Shown: positions 56,255 to 64,000, counted from the stretch's first letter. The stretch: DNA of 64,000 nt from Streptomyces glaucescens (GCF_000761215.1 NZ_CP009438.1:5746501-5810500); one strand, 5' to 3'. Notes: a model not told the origin generated them from the sequence alone. Made by a program: numbers and translations.

Positions 56255-57922
56255 ATGTCATCTGCACGTCCAGGCCGCCGGTCCGTCCTGGCGGGCGGTG
56301 CCGCCCTCGCCGGTACCGCGGCGCTGACCGCCGCCGCGCCGTCGGCCGTCGCGGCGGCCGGCCCGCGCCCCGGCCAGGCCGTCGGCGCCCGGGTCTCCCC
56401 CGTGGACCCCCGCTACGAGCTGCTGACCACCGGCATCAACAAGCGCTTCGTGGCCCGCCCCGAGTACATCAAGATGATCCGTTCCTCGGCCGACGCGGCC
56501 AGAGCCCTGCGCGACGCCTTCCGCGCGGGCAAGCGCGTGTCGGTGCGCAGCGGCGGGCACTGCGTCGCGGACTTCACCTGCAACCCGGAGGTCGAGGTCA
56601 TCCTGGACTTCTCGGAGATGACCGACGTCGGCTACGACCCGAGGTTCCGCGCCTTCTACGTCGACGCCGGCGCCCGCCTCTACAACGTGTACGAAGCGCT
56701 GTACAAGGGCTGGGGCGTCACCATCCCCGGCGGTGTCTGCCACAGCGTCGGCGCCGGCGGGCACGTGTCGGGCGGCGGCTACGGCATGCTCTCGCGCGCC
56801 TACGGCCTGGTCGTCGACCACCTCTACGCGGTGGAGGTCGTGGTCGTGGACGAACGCGGCAGGGTGCGCACGGTGATCGCGACCCGCGAGGAGGACGACC
56901 CGCACCGCGACCTGTGGTGGGCGCACACGGGCGGCGGCGGGGGCAACTTCGGCCTGGCGACCCGGTACTGGTTCCGCTCGCCGGACGCCACCGGCACCCG
57001 GCCCGGCGACCAGCTGGTCAACCCGCCCGCACGGGTGTGGACGAGCGCCCTCGACTTCCCCTGGGAGCAGCTCGACGAGACGTCCTTCGCCCGGCTGATG
57101 AAGAACTTCGGCGCCTGGCACGAGCGGCACGGCGGCCCGGACGACGTGTACCGCCACCTGAGCAGCCTGTTCAACGTCAACGCCAAGGCGTTCGGCCGGC
57201 TCAGCCTCTTCACGCAGATCGACGCGACGATCCCCGACTCCCGCGCGCTGCTCGACGCGTATCTCGCGGAGCTGCTGGAGGGGACCGGCATCGAGCCGGT
57301 GCCGATGGAGCGGCCCAGCGGCGAACTGGCCGCGATGCCCAACCAGTTCCGCCCGACGGAGCTGCCGTGGCTGGCCGCCGCGCGGATGCTGGGGGCGCCG
57401 GACCCGGTCGGAGCCAACCCGATCGCCCGGGTGGGCCTGAAGTCGGCGTACTTCCGCAAGAACTTCACCGACCGGCAGATCGCGTCGCTGTACCGGTTCC
57501 TGGCCGATCCCGAACTGGACAACCCGGACACCACCCTGGTGCTGCTCTCCTTCGGCGGCCGGATCAACTCCGTGGCGCCGGACGCGACCGCCAGCGCACA
57601 GCGCGACTCGGTCTTCAAGGTGATCTTCCAGAACATCTGGTCCGACCCGAAGGACGACGCCCGCTATCTGCGGTGGATCCGCGACTGGTACGAGGACGTC
57701 TTCGCCGAGACCCAGGGGGTGCCCGAACTCGACGGCGTGACCGACGGCTGCTACATCAACTACCCCGACCCGGACATGGCCGACCCGCGTCACAACCGGT
57801 CGCACCTGCCCTGGCACGCGCTCTTCTACAAGGGCAACTACCGCAGGCTCCAGCGGATCAAGGGCCGCTGGGACCCGTCGAACTACTTCCGCCATTCGCT
57901 CTCCGTCACGACAGCGCCCTGA
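56255..57922 (+). CDS. Secreted bicovalent FAD oxidase (BBE-like, Tat signal)
   Basis: This is a 555-residue berberine-bridge-enzyme-like oxidase. The N-terminus SARPGRRSVLAGGAALAGTAALTAAAPSAVAAAGP has a twin-arginine motif, so it is probably exported by Tat. The FAD domain has VSVRSGGHCVADF, whose His links FAD C8, and VCHSVGAGGHVSGGGYG, whose Cys links FAD C6, giving bicovalent flavin. The berberine-type C-terminus ends KGNYRRLQRIKGRWDPSNYFRHSLSV. It is divergent from the leftward cluster. Bicovalent FAD enzymes often perform late oxidations. The ATG at 56255 has GAGAGG upstream. A strong hairpin follows. Confidence 0.9.
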   Translation: MSSARPGRRSVLAGGAALAGTAALTAAAPSAVAAAGPRPGQAVGARVSPVDPRYELLTTGINKRFVARPEYIKMIRSSADAARALRDAFRAGKRVSVRSGGHCVADFTCNPEVEVILDFSEMTDVGYDPRFRAFYVDAGARLYNVYEALYKGWGVTIPGGVCHSVGAGGHVSGGGYGMLSRAYGLVVDHLYAVEVVVVDERGRVRTVIATREEDDPHRDLWWAHTGGGGGNFGLATRYWFRSPDATGTRPGDQLVNPPARVWTSALDFPWEQLDETSFARLMKNFGAWHERHGGPDDVYRHLSSLFNVNAKAFGRLSLFTQIDATIPDSRALLDAYLAELLEGTGIEPVPMERPSGELAAMPNQFRPTELPWLAAARMLGAPDPVGANPIARVGLKSAYFRKNFTDRQIASLYRFLADPELDNPDTTLVLLSFGGRINSVAPDATASAQRDSVFKVIFQNIWSDPKDDARYLRWIRDWYEDVFAETQGVPELDGVTDGCYINYPDPDMADPRHNRSHLPWHALFYKGNYRRLQRIKGRWDPSNYFRHSLSVTTAP

Positions 57923-57931
57923 TGCACCGCG

Positions 57932-57970
57932 GGGGAGCCGGTACGGCCGCACCGGCCGTACCGGCTCCCC
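57932..57970. terminator. 18-bp perfect stem terminator
   Basis: Arms GGGGAGCCGGTACGGCCG (57932-57949) and CGGCCGTACCGGCTCCCC (57953-57970) pair around a three-base loop, just after the FAD oxidase stop. Confidence 0.85.
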
Positions 57971-57995
57971 GGCGGAGACCGGAGGTTGAGCAGCA

Positions 57996-59270
57996 ATGAC
58001 CGATTCAGCGGTGATCGACATACGGGCCGTCACCGAGGACGACCTGCCCGCCTGGACCCGTACCTGGGGCAACGGGTACCTGCGCCCCTACACCGAGCAC
58101 AGCGTCGACGCCATCCGGGCGACCGCCCGTCAGGACCGGCTCATCGGCGCCTTCGACATGGACCGGTGCGTGGGCACCTACCGCAGCACCCCCCAGGAAC
58201 TCACCGTGCCGGGCGGGGCCGTGCTGCCCGTGTCGGCCGTGTCCAAGGTCAGCGTCGCGGGCACGCACCGCAGGCGCGGCCTGCTGAGCAGGATGGTGGC
58301 CACGGACCTCCGGGGCGCCCACGAGCGCGGTGAGCCGCTCGCCGTCCTGGACGCCGCCCAGTACCCGCTGTACGGGCGCTACGGGTTCGGGCCCGCGACG
58401 GCCATGGCCTGGTTCGAGATCGACGTGCACCGCGCGCGGCTGGACCCGGGGCGCACCGCGGACGTCTCCGGGGTGCTCCAGGTGGACGCCCGGGAGTACC
58501 TGAAGGCGGCCCCGGCGGTCTACGAGCGGCTGCGCGCCGTCCAGCACGGGGCGCTGCGCCGGGACGAGCAGTGGTGGCTGGACGCCACCGGGCAGCGTCC
58601 GGAGGGCGCCGCCGAGGGGCCCGAGCCGTTCTTCGCCCTCCACGTCGACCCGGACACCGGTGAGGCCGACGGCCTGCTGTGCTTCAGCGCGGAGGAGACC
58701 TGGGGGAGCATGCTGCCCCGCTCGCCGCTGTGGATCCGGGACCTCGTCGCGGTGTCGCCGCGCGCGGAGGCGGCCCTGCTGCGGTACGCGGTGACGGTCG
58801 ACTGGGTGTCCACCGTGCACCTGCCCTACCGCGCCCCGGACACGCTGCTCCCGCTGTGGCTCGGCGATCCGCGGGCGGCGCGGATCAGCGCCCTGAGCGA
58901 CTACATGTGGCTGCGGGTGCTGGACACCCCGCGGGCGCTGTCGGCCCGTACCTACGGCGTCGAGGGCGCCCTGGTGCTGGAGGTGACGGACGCGGCCGGC
59001 TACGCCGCGGGCAGATGGGCGCTGGAGGGCGGGCCGGACGGCGCGTCCTGCGCGCCCACCGGGCGCGCCCCGGACGTGCGGATCGACGTGCGGGACCTGG
59101 GCGCGCTGTACCTCGGTGACGACTCGGCCACCCGGCTGGCGGCGCTCGGCGGCACCGAGGAGCTGCGGCCGGGCGCGCTGGCCCGGGTGGACGCGATGTT
59201 CCGCACGGGGCGGCGCCCGTGGTCGCCGCGCGCCGTCCTGGGGCGGCGCTACCAGGCGGGCGCCCCGTGA
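57996..59270 (+). CDS. Eis-like GNAT acetyltransferase
   Basis: This is a 424-residue enhanced-intracellular-survival-type N-acetyltransferase. The N-terminal GNAT has GTYRSTPQELTVPGGAVLPVSAVSKVSVAGTHRRRGLLSRMVATDL, the acetyl-CoA loop, and YPLYGRYGFGPATA. A second GNAT-like domain and a sterol-carrier-like C-terminal domain (from about 310, LVLEVTDAAGYAAGRWALEGG) complete the three-part Eis layout. In other bacteria such enzymes acetylate aminoglycosides or other amines. Its role here could be self-resistance or tailoring. The ATG at 57996 follows a GGAGGTTGAGC ribosome site. A tetR gene starts 54 bases downstream. Confidence 0.85.
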   Translation: MTDSAVIDIRAVTEDDLPAWTRTWGNGYLRPYTEHSVDAIRATARQDRLIGAFDMDRCVGTYRSTPQELTVPGGAVLPVSAVSKVSVAGTHRRRGLLSRMVATDLRGAHERGEPLAVLDAAQYPLYGRYGFGPATAMAWFEIDVHRARLDPGRTADVSGVLQVDAREYLKAAPAVYERLRAVQHGALRRDEQWWLDATGQRPEGAAEGPEPFFALHVDPDTGEADGLLCFSAEETWGSMLPRSPLWIRDLVAVSPRAEAALLRYAVTVDWVSTVHLPYRAPDTLLPLWLGDPRAARISALSDYMWLRVLDTPRALSARTYGVEGALVLEVTDAAGYAAGRWALEGGPDGASCAPTGRAPDVRIDVRDLGALYLGDDSATRLAALGGTEELRPGALARVDAMFRTGRRPWSPRAVLGRRYQAGAP

Positions 59271-59287
59271 CCGCGCTCCGCAGACTA

Positions 59288-59304
59288 TTGGACCAGCCGA
59301 TCCA
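59288..59304. promoter_or_regulatory. TetR operator TTGGACCAGCCGATCCA
   Basis: TTGGA and TCCAA arms flank the core just upstream of the tetR ATG. A 17-bp relative (TTGAACTGATCTATCCA) lies at 59967-59983 before the MFS gene. Sharing of the two suggests autoregulation and exporter control by the same TetR protein. Confidence 0.65.
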
Positions 59305-59324
59305 AAACGTGCTAGGCTCGGGAC

Positions 59325-59921
59325 ATGGCCCGACCGAGGAGCTTCGACGAGGAGCGGGCCCTGGACGCGGCGATGCGCACGTTCTGGGAGAAGGGCTACG
59401 AGGCCACCTCCACGCAGGACCTGTGCGAGGCCACGGGCCTGGGGCGCAGCAGCATCTACAACACCTTCAAGAGCAAGCACGACCTCTTCGAGCGGGCGCT
59501 GGCCCGCTACATCGACACCATGACCAGCGCGCACCTGGCCGTCCTGGAGGACGACCGGCTCAGTGCGGCGGAGCGTGTCCGCGCCCTGCTCGCCATGGTC
59601 GTCGAGGGGGAGACGGAGCACCGCGCGGGCGGTCGCAGCCTCGGCTGCCTGACCGTGAACACCACGGTGGAGCTGTCGGCCCGGGACGCCCGGGCGGCGG
59701 CGATGCTGGAGCGGGACACCGCCCGCCGGCTGGCCGCCCTGCGTGCGGTGCTGGAGGAGGGCCGGCGGGACGGGAGCATCACCTCCGCCCGGGATCCCGG
59801 CGCGCTGGCCCGCTTCGTCAACGCGGCGATCGGCGGGATGCGGATCTCCAGTCAGGGCGGCGCCGACCGCGCCGCGCTGGAGTCGATCGCCGACGTCACC
59901 CTGGACGCCCTGACCGGCTGA
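59325..59921 (+). CDS. TetR family regulator
   Basis: This is a 198-residue TetR repressor. The N-terminal helix-turn-helix reads ARPRSFDEERALDAAMRTFWEKGYEATSTQDLCEATGLGRSSIYNTFKSKHDLFERAL. The C-terminal ligand domain has CLTVNTTVELSARDARAAAMLERD, a pattern of the TetR-C group that controls MFS pumps. The ATG at 59325 is 20 bases after an operator-like site. It is followed by an MFS exporter gene with a related operator in between, a classic repressor and pump pair. The inducing ligand is unknown and could be the cluster product. Confidence 0.9.
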   Translation: MARPRSFDEERALDAAMRTFWEKGYEATSTQDLCEATGLGRSSIYNTFKSKHDLFERALARYIDTMTSAHLAVLEDDRLSAAERVRALLAMVVEGETEHRAGGRSLGCLTVNTTVELSARDARAAAMLERDTARRLAALRAVLEEGRRDGSITSARDPGALARFVNAAIGGMRISSQGGADRAALESIADVTLDALTG

Positions 59922-59966
59922 CGGCGACGCTGCCCGCACCGGGCGGCGCCTCCGTGCGCCCAAGTT

Positions 59967-59983
59967 TTGAACTGATCTATCCA
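59967..59983. promoter_or_regulatory. TetR-type operator upstream of the MFS exporter
   Basis: TTGAACTGATCTATCCA shares the TTGNAC and TCCA arms with the operator at 59288-59304. It lies 64 bases before the MFS start. Confidence 0.55.
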
Positions 59984-60046
59984 TAACTAGGACCGACGTG
60001 GTCCGGCGCGCCGACCGCCGGACAGCACACCGAAGGAGACCGAACC

Positions 60047-61264
60047 GTGCCTCGCGCCGTATACGTCCTGGCACTCGGCATCTTCGCCATGGTGACCAGC
60101 GAGTTCGTGGTCGCCGGACTGATGCCGCAGATGGCCGACGGCCTGAACGCGACGATCCCGCAGATCGGATACCTCATCACCGCCTTCGCCGTGGCCATGG
60201 CGGCCGGCGGGCCCTTCCTCACCATCGCCGTCATGAAGTTCCCGCCCCGCACCGCCCTGATGGTGCTGTTCGCCATCTTCCTGGCGGGCAACGTGCTGGC
60301 CGCCACCGCGACCGGCTACGGGACGATGATGGCCGCGCGCATCATCACCGGCATCGCCTCGCAGGCGTTCTTCGGCGTGGGCATCTCCATGTGCGCCCAG
60401 CTCACCCGCCCCGAGGTGCGCGGCCGGGCGATCGCGGTGGCCATGAACGGCCTGATGCTCGGCACCCTGCTGGGCCTGCCCATCTCCACCCTCGTCGGTG
60501 AGCGCTTCGGCTGGCGCGCGGCGTTCTGGACCATCACCGCGATCACCGTGATCGCCGCGGTGGCCACCCTCTTCGGGGTGCCGCGCATCGAGCGGGCCGA
60601 GGGCGGCGGCAGCTTCCGCGAGGAGGTCGGCGTCTTCCGCAAGCCCAAGCTGTGGCTGGTGCTGTCCACCAGCACGCTCATCATCGGCGCCACCTTCTCC
60701 GCGTTCAGCTACTTCAACCCGATCCTCACCGAGGTCACCGGCTTCTCCACCGGCACCGTCCCGCTGCTGCTGATCGCCTACGGCGCCGCCACCGTCATCG
60801 GCAACAACGTCGTCGGCCGCTTCGCCGACGCCCACACCGTCCCGGTGCTCGCCGTCGGCCTGGTCCTGAACACCGTCTTCCTGGCCGGCTTCGCGCTCCT
60901 GGCCGACCTGCCCGTCCCGGCGGTCGTCTGCATGATGGGCATCGGCCTGGTCGGCGTCACGATGAACCCGGCGATGGCGACCCGCGTGCAGCGCACCGGA
61001 AACGCCGGCCCGCTCGTCAACACGGTCCACTCCTCCTTCATCACCCTCGGCATCATCCTCGGTTCCTCCATCGGTGCCGTCGTCATCGAGGCGTGGGGTC
61101 TGCGCGCACCGCTCTGGCTCGGTGCCGTCATGGCCGTCGCCGGCCTGGCCACCGTCCTGCCCGATCTCGGCCGCAGGTCCGCCCCGGCGGCGGCCGCCGG
61201 GCCCGAGACGGCCGTCGCGGCCGCGCCCACCGGCGCGCCCGCCAAGCAGACCGAGCAGGTCTGA
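60047..61264 (+). CDS. MFS exporter (AraJ/sugar-efflux type)
   Basis: This is a 405-residue transporter with 12 hydrophobic segments. The helix-1 block VLALGIFAMVTSEFVVAGLMPQMADGLN belongs to the DHA1 AraJ-like drug/sugar-efflux subgroup. FFGVGISMCAQLTRPEVRGRAIAVAMNGLMLGTLLGLPISTLVGERFGWRAAFW carries the MFS loop 2-3 and helix 5 motif C features. The end is a Pro/Ala-rich tail. The GTG start at 60047 follows AAGGAG. With the TetR gene upstream, it is probably the efflux pump for the cluster product. Confidence 0.9.
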   Translation: MPRAVYVLALGIFAMVTSEFVVAGLMPQMADGLNATIPQIGYLITAFAVAMAAGGPFLTIAVMKFPPRTALMVLFAIFLAGNVLAATATGYGTMMAARIITGIASQAFFGVGISMCAQLTRPEVRGRAIAVAMNGLMLGTLLGLPISTLVGERFGWRAAFWTITAITVIAAVATLFGVPRIERAEGGGSFREEVGVFRKPKLWLVLSTSTLIIGATFSAFSYFNPILTEVTGFSTGTVPLLLIAYGAATVIGNNVVGRFADAHTVPVLAVGLVLNTVFLAGFALLADLPVPAVVCMMGIGLVGVTMNPAMATRVQRTGNAGPLVNTVHSSFITLGIILGSSIGAVVIEAWGLRAPLWLGAVMAVAGLATVLPDLGRRSAPAAAAGPETAVAAAPTGAPAKQTEQV

Positions 61265-61275
61265 CCCGCGTTCGG

Positions 61276-61312
61276 CGAAGGGGCGGCCGGCATCCAGCCG
61301 GCCGCCCCTTCG
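61276..61312. terminator. 16-bp perfect stem terminator after the exporter
   Basis: CGAAGGGGCGGCCGGC (61276-61291) and GCCGGCCGCCCCTTCG (61297-61312) pair around ATCCA, 11 bases past the exporter stop. Confidence 0.87.
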
Positions 61313-61441
61313 TGTGTGCCGCGACGCCCACGCGCGCGGCCCGCCGTCACCGGCGGGCCGGCAGGCGGCCGCCGCGGTCCCGCCCGCCCCGCCGCGCGGG
61401 CGGGGCCGGCGGGTGAGGCGGGAAGAACCGGACGGGAGGCC

Positions 61442-62380
61442 CTAACGGCACCGCGGGCCGCCCGCGTCCAGCGTGACCGCGCAGTCGAACAGCTCGTGAC
61501 CGTGCTGCGTCCCGGTCACGGACAGCGTCGGCCGCCCGGCGGCGTCCCTGCCGGTCTCCCTGGCCTCGACCCAGGCGGGCGCGTCCAGTTCCGCGTACCG
61601 GAGGAACCGGGTCTGCATCGCCGTCACCGCGGCGTACGGCCAGCCGTCGAGGACGTGGGCCGCCTGCCGGGCGGCCTCCAGCAGCAGCATGCCGGGGGCG
61701 TGGTCGACCGGGTGGTCGAAGAGCGCCCGGTGCCCGGTGTCCACCCTCAACTGCCAGCGGCGGGCCGAGCCGGCGGGCGCGAGGACGACATCGGCGGCCC
61801 GGTCGCGGCCCGCGGGTCCGGCGGGTATCGCGGCCGGCACGGGGATCGGCCGGACGGCCGCCAGGTCGGCGTGCGCGCCGCGCAGCCGCCGGTAGACGGC
61901 GGGGGCCTGGATGGTGAAGCGGCTTGCGGCGGTGGCCAGCGGCACCCCGTCCCGCAGGACCTCGTAGTCGAGCGCGAGGGCCGCCACGCTCCCGCGGCGG
62001 TGCACCACCTCCCGGGCGGACACGTGCAGTTCGACGTCGGCCGGTGATCCGTCGGCCCACAGGGCCGCCGGGTCCAGCCGCCAGGCGTAGGTGTCCCAGA
62101 CCAGGTGGTGCCCGAAGGGGACGTCGTAGGCGTGGTGCGACAGCAGCGGGAACGACTGGCGAACGGTCTCGCTGAGGAGGAGGGGGTCGTGGCGCCCGCC
62201 GCGCACGGCATAGAAGGGGTGATCTCCCGGCCAGCGGGCGGTGACGACGAAACAGTTGTCCGCGACGCGCCGCCACCCCGTCAGGAGCACCTGGTCGGCA
62301 TTGTGTTTGTGGACGGACCGCTGCGCGACTGGGCGCGTCCCGGCGGCGGCATCGATGGTTAACGGCTTGGTCAACGTCAC
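61442..62380 (-). CDS. Gamma-butyrolactone synthase (AfsA/ScbA family)
   Basis: This protein of about 312 residues has the two AfsA repeats. The first has HDPLLLSETVRQSFPLLSHHAYDVPFGHHLVW, and the second has HRALFDHPVDHAPGMLLLEAARQAAHVL, with TRFLRYAELDAPAWVEA near the end. Members condense a beta-ketoacyl thioester with dihydroxyacetone phosphate to start gamma-butyrolactone-type signals, or make related furans. The start is uncertain: GTG at 62380, TTG at 62386 and TTG at 62374 are all possible; I use the GTG. It is divergent from a ScbR-like receptor gene across an ARE-like palindrome. This pair forms a quorum-sensing circuit for the cluster. Confidence 0.88.
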   Translation of the reverse strand: MTLTKPLTIDAAAGTRPVAQRSVHKHNADQVLLTGWRRVADNCFVVTARWPGDHPFYAVRGGRHDPLLLSETVRQSFPLLSHHAYDVPFGHHLVWDTYAWRLDPAALWADGSPADVELHVSAREVVHRRGSVAALALDYEVLRDGVPLATAASRFTIQAPAVYRRLRGAHADLAAVRPIPVPAAIPAGPAGRDRAADVVLAPAGSARRWQLRVDTGHRALFDHPVDHAPGMLLLEAARQAAHVLDGWPYAAVTAMQTRFLRYAELDAPAWVEARETGRDAAGRPTLSVTGTQHGHELFDCAVTLDAGGPRCR

Positions 62381-62453
62381 TCCCAAGGGACAGAAGGTGA
62401 CCGAACAAGGCCCGTCTAGGGCGGTAGCTGGACTGCCGCGGCAGCCGCATGTA

Positions 62454-62477
62454 AACCTAAAGGACGTTCTTTTTGTT
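62454..62477. promoter_or_regulatory. ARE-like palindrome between afsA-type and receptor genes
   Basis: AACCTAAAGGAC and GTTCTTTTTGTT face each other as an imperfect 24-bp palindrome with 9 of 12 positions matching. Its AT-rich look and place in front of the ScbR-like gene match autoregulatory elements bound by gamma-butyrolactone receptors. Confidence 0.6.
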
Positions 62478-62484
62478 GTCGAGG

Positions 62485-63123
62485 ATGGCTGATCAGACGA
62501 TGACCCGACCGACCCAGGAGAGGGCTCTGCGCACCCGCGAAGTACTGCTGCGGGCGGGAGCCGAGGTGTTCGACGAGTGCGGATACGCGGGGGCGGGCAT
62601 CAACCGCATCCTCGAACGAGCCAAGGTCACCGCCGGGGCTCTCTACTTCCACTTCAAGTCCAAGGAGGGCCTGGCCCGCGCCGTCATGAGCGCCCAGCCC
62701 GCCGTGATCGAGCCGAGGCTGAACTCCCGCGGACTCCAGCGCCTGGTCGACATCACCCTGGTGTGGGCGCACGAACTCCAGGTGAACGCCCTGCTCCGCG
62801 CGGGTGTCCGGCTCTCGGTCGAACAGGGGAGCTTCGGGCTGCGGGACGCCTCCTCCTACCTGGGCTGGAAGGAGATAATGGCGGAGTGCCTGCACACGGC
62901 CGTCGACGAGGACGAACTGCTGCCCACGACCCGGCCCGACGACATCGCGGAGTTCCTGGTCGGCGCGTGTACCGGCGTCCAGCTGTACTCACAGCTGATC
63001 AGCGACCGCGCCGATCTGCCGCGCCGCACGGTCGTCATGTGGCGGATGTTGCTGCCCGGCATCGCCCGCCCCGAGACCATCGCGCGCATCGACCTCGACG
63101 TCGCGAGGGGCAGGTCCCGGTGA
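62485..63123 (+). CDS. Gamma-butyrolactone receptor (ScbR/ArpA-like TetR)
   Basis: This is a 212-residue TetR-type receptor. The DNA-binding part RTREVLLRAGAEVFDECGYAGAGINRILERAKVTAGALYFHFKSKEGLARAVMSAQ is the typical butyrolactone-receptor sequence, with ALYFHFxSKE. The C-terminal part (ECLHTAVDEDELLPTTRPDDIAEFLVGACTGVQLYSQLIS) is a ligand pocket of the ScbR class, with its conserved Trp in ASSYLGWKEIM. The ATG at 62485 is chosen; a TTG at 62473 and an ATG at 62500 are alternatives. It overlaps the next gene by 4 bases. It should repress itself and afsA until the signal binds. Confidence 0.9.
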   Translation: MADQTMTRPTQERALRTREVLLRAGAEVFDECGYAGAGINRILERAKVTAGALYFHFKSKEGLARAVMSAQPAVIEPRLNSRGLQRLVDITLVWAHELQVNALLRAGVRLSVEQGSFGLRDASSYLGWKEIMAECLHTAVDEDELLPTTRPDDIAEFLVGACTGVQLYSQLISDRADLPRRTVVMWRMLLPGIARPETIARIDLDVARGRSR

Positions 63124-63974
63124 GACTGCGGATCGCCGTCGCGGGAGCCACCGGAACCGTCGGACGCCGGCTGGCCGCACTGCTGGGCGCCGACCACGAG
63201 GTGCTCTCGCTGACCAGGTCACCGGAGCAGGCCGCCCGGCTGGGCGTCCCGGGCCGCCCCGTACAGGCCGACTTCGGCCGCCGAGCCGGTCTGGAACGCC
63301 TCCTCGAAGGGGCCGACGCCCTGTTCGTCGCCACCTTCGACCCCGTACGGCCGTGCCACGACGAGCACCTCGCCGACGCGGCCCGGCAGGCGGGGGTGCG
63401 CCACGTCGTCAAGCTCTCCGCGCTCGCCGTCACCGACACCGGAGCCCAGGACCTGATCACCCGCTGGCAGCGCGACTGCGAGGACATCTGGCGGGCCGCG
63501 GGACCGGCCTGGACGTTCCTGCGGGCACGCGCCTTCATGTCCAACTGCCTGGCCTGGGCGGACGCCGTCCGCGCCGGCGGCCCGGTGCGCACCCTGCACG
63601 GGGACGCCCCGAACGCCTGCGTGGACCCCGCCGACCTGGCCGAGGCGGCGGCCCGCGCCCTCACCGGCCGCGGCCACCACGGCCGGGCCTACGCCCTGAC
63701 CGGCCCCCGTGCCCTCTCGGCGCGCGAGCAGGTGGCCCACCTCGCCGAACTGCTGGGGCGCCCGCTGCGGCACGAGGCACTGACGGAGGAGGAGGCCCTG
63801 GCGCACTGGCGCGCCCGGTACCCGGAACCCGTCGCCCGGGCACTGCTGGAGAGCGCCCGGCGACAGGCCGCCGGGGCCAAGGCCTCCGTCACCCGGGACG
63901 TGGAGCGGGTGACGGGCCGCCCCGCCACGCCGTTCGAGGCGTGGGCCCGCGCGCATCTGGCCCGGTTCCGCTGA
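63120..63974 (+). CDS. NmrA-like NAD(P)-binding protein
   Basis: This is a 284-residue atypical SDR. IAVAGATGTVGRRLAALLG is the NAD(P) loop of the NmrA/isoflavone-reductase group. VKLSALAVTD, RWQRDCEDIWRAAGPAWTFLRARAFMSN and the ALTGPRALSAREQVAHLAELLGRPLRHEALTEEEA tail follow the family pattern. The GTG at 63120 overlaps the receptor stop by 4 bases (GTGA), so the two are co-translated. In butyrolactone loci, reductases placed beside the receptor finish signal synthesis. That role is plausible here, but cluster tailoring is also possible. It ends 26 bases before the window edge. Confidence 0.85.
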   Translation: MRLRIAVAGATGTVGRRLAALLGADHEVLSLTRSPEQAARLGVPGRPVQADFGRRAGLERLLEGADALFVATFDPVRPCHDEHLADAARQAGVRHVVKLSALAVTDTGAQDLITRWQRDCEDIWRAAGPAWTFLRARAFMSNCLAWADAVRAGGPVRTLHGDAPNACVDPADLAEAAARALTGRGHHGRAYALTGPRALSAREQVAHLAELLGRPLRHEALTEEEALAHWRARYPEPVARALLESARRQAAGAKASVTRDVERVTGRPATPFEAWARAHLARFR

Positions 63975-64000
63975 GAACCGCCCGCCCGCCCCGGAAACGT

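Overview
The window is high-GC actinobacterial DNA, almost certainly from a Streptomyces chromosome. GTG and TTG starts are common and many genes overlap by 1 to 4 bases. Several genes are Streptomyces hallmarks: a CutRS two-component system, DUF3093/DUF3159/DUF3710/DUF4193 proteins, a gamma-butyrolactone synthase and receptor pair, and RHS and type VII secretion proteins. I saw no rRNA, tRNA, CRISPR array or intact insertion sequence.

Region 1 (about 0.3-18.7 kb) is conserved core chromosome. It holds an aldonolactone-oxidase-type flavoenzyme with an MFS transporter, ferrochelatase with inositol monophosphatase, CutR/CutS, small DUF proteins, a PaaI thioesterase coupled to dUTPase, DUF3710, an OB-fold protein, DUF3159, a TrkA pair, an amino-acid permease and a TRAM-domain RNA methyltransferase. 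Several convergent pairs here share near-perfect hairpin terminators.

Region 2 (about 18.8-41.0 kb) is accessory and patchy. It contains an unrecognised 331-aa gene, a frameshifted gene, and a four-gene polymorphic-toxin operon: an SseB-like protein, a WXG-like protein, a 1,570-aa RHS protein ending in a CAE...CxxC deaminase-like toxin, and an overlapping immunity gene. Next come remnants of a PLD-domain protein and of an isoaspartate-methyltransferase-like protein, and a ROK regulator. Then follows a lasso-peptide cluster: a precursor with predicted core GSSPNGNADANAQYYW, an asparagine-synthetase-like cyclase, and B1 and B2 in one reading frame with a strong internal ribosome site at B2. After a coiled-coil/membrane protein there is a second type-VII-like locus of three genes. 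The region ends with a broken tyrosine integrase.

Region 3 (about 41.1-44.3 kb) holds a secreted starch-binding alpha-amylase with a likely maltose-type operator, and an SDR gene.

Region 4 (about 44.3-64.0 kb) looks like a specialised-metabolite cluster without PKS or NRPS genes. A leftward, mostly overlapping operon encodes DAHP synthase, AroH-type chorismate mutase, prephenate dehydrogenase, EPSP synthase and chorismate synthase, a private route to chorismate and 4-hydroxyphenylpyruvate. It is joined to a cupin with a His/Asp-rich N-terminus, a two-component flavin monooxygenase with its reductase, a 4-alkylphenol-oxidase-type flavoenzyme, a quinone-oxidoreductase-like protein and an SDR. 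A divergent, Tat-exported, bicovalent-FAD oxidase faces them. An Eis-like acetyltransferase, a TetR regulator with an MFS exporter, and an AfsA/ScbR-type signalling pair follow. Recurrent CTACYCG half-sites in two control regions suggest a common regulator. The product is most likely a small tyrosine- or 4-hydroxyphenylpyruvate-derived phenolic, which I cannot identify from sequence alone.
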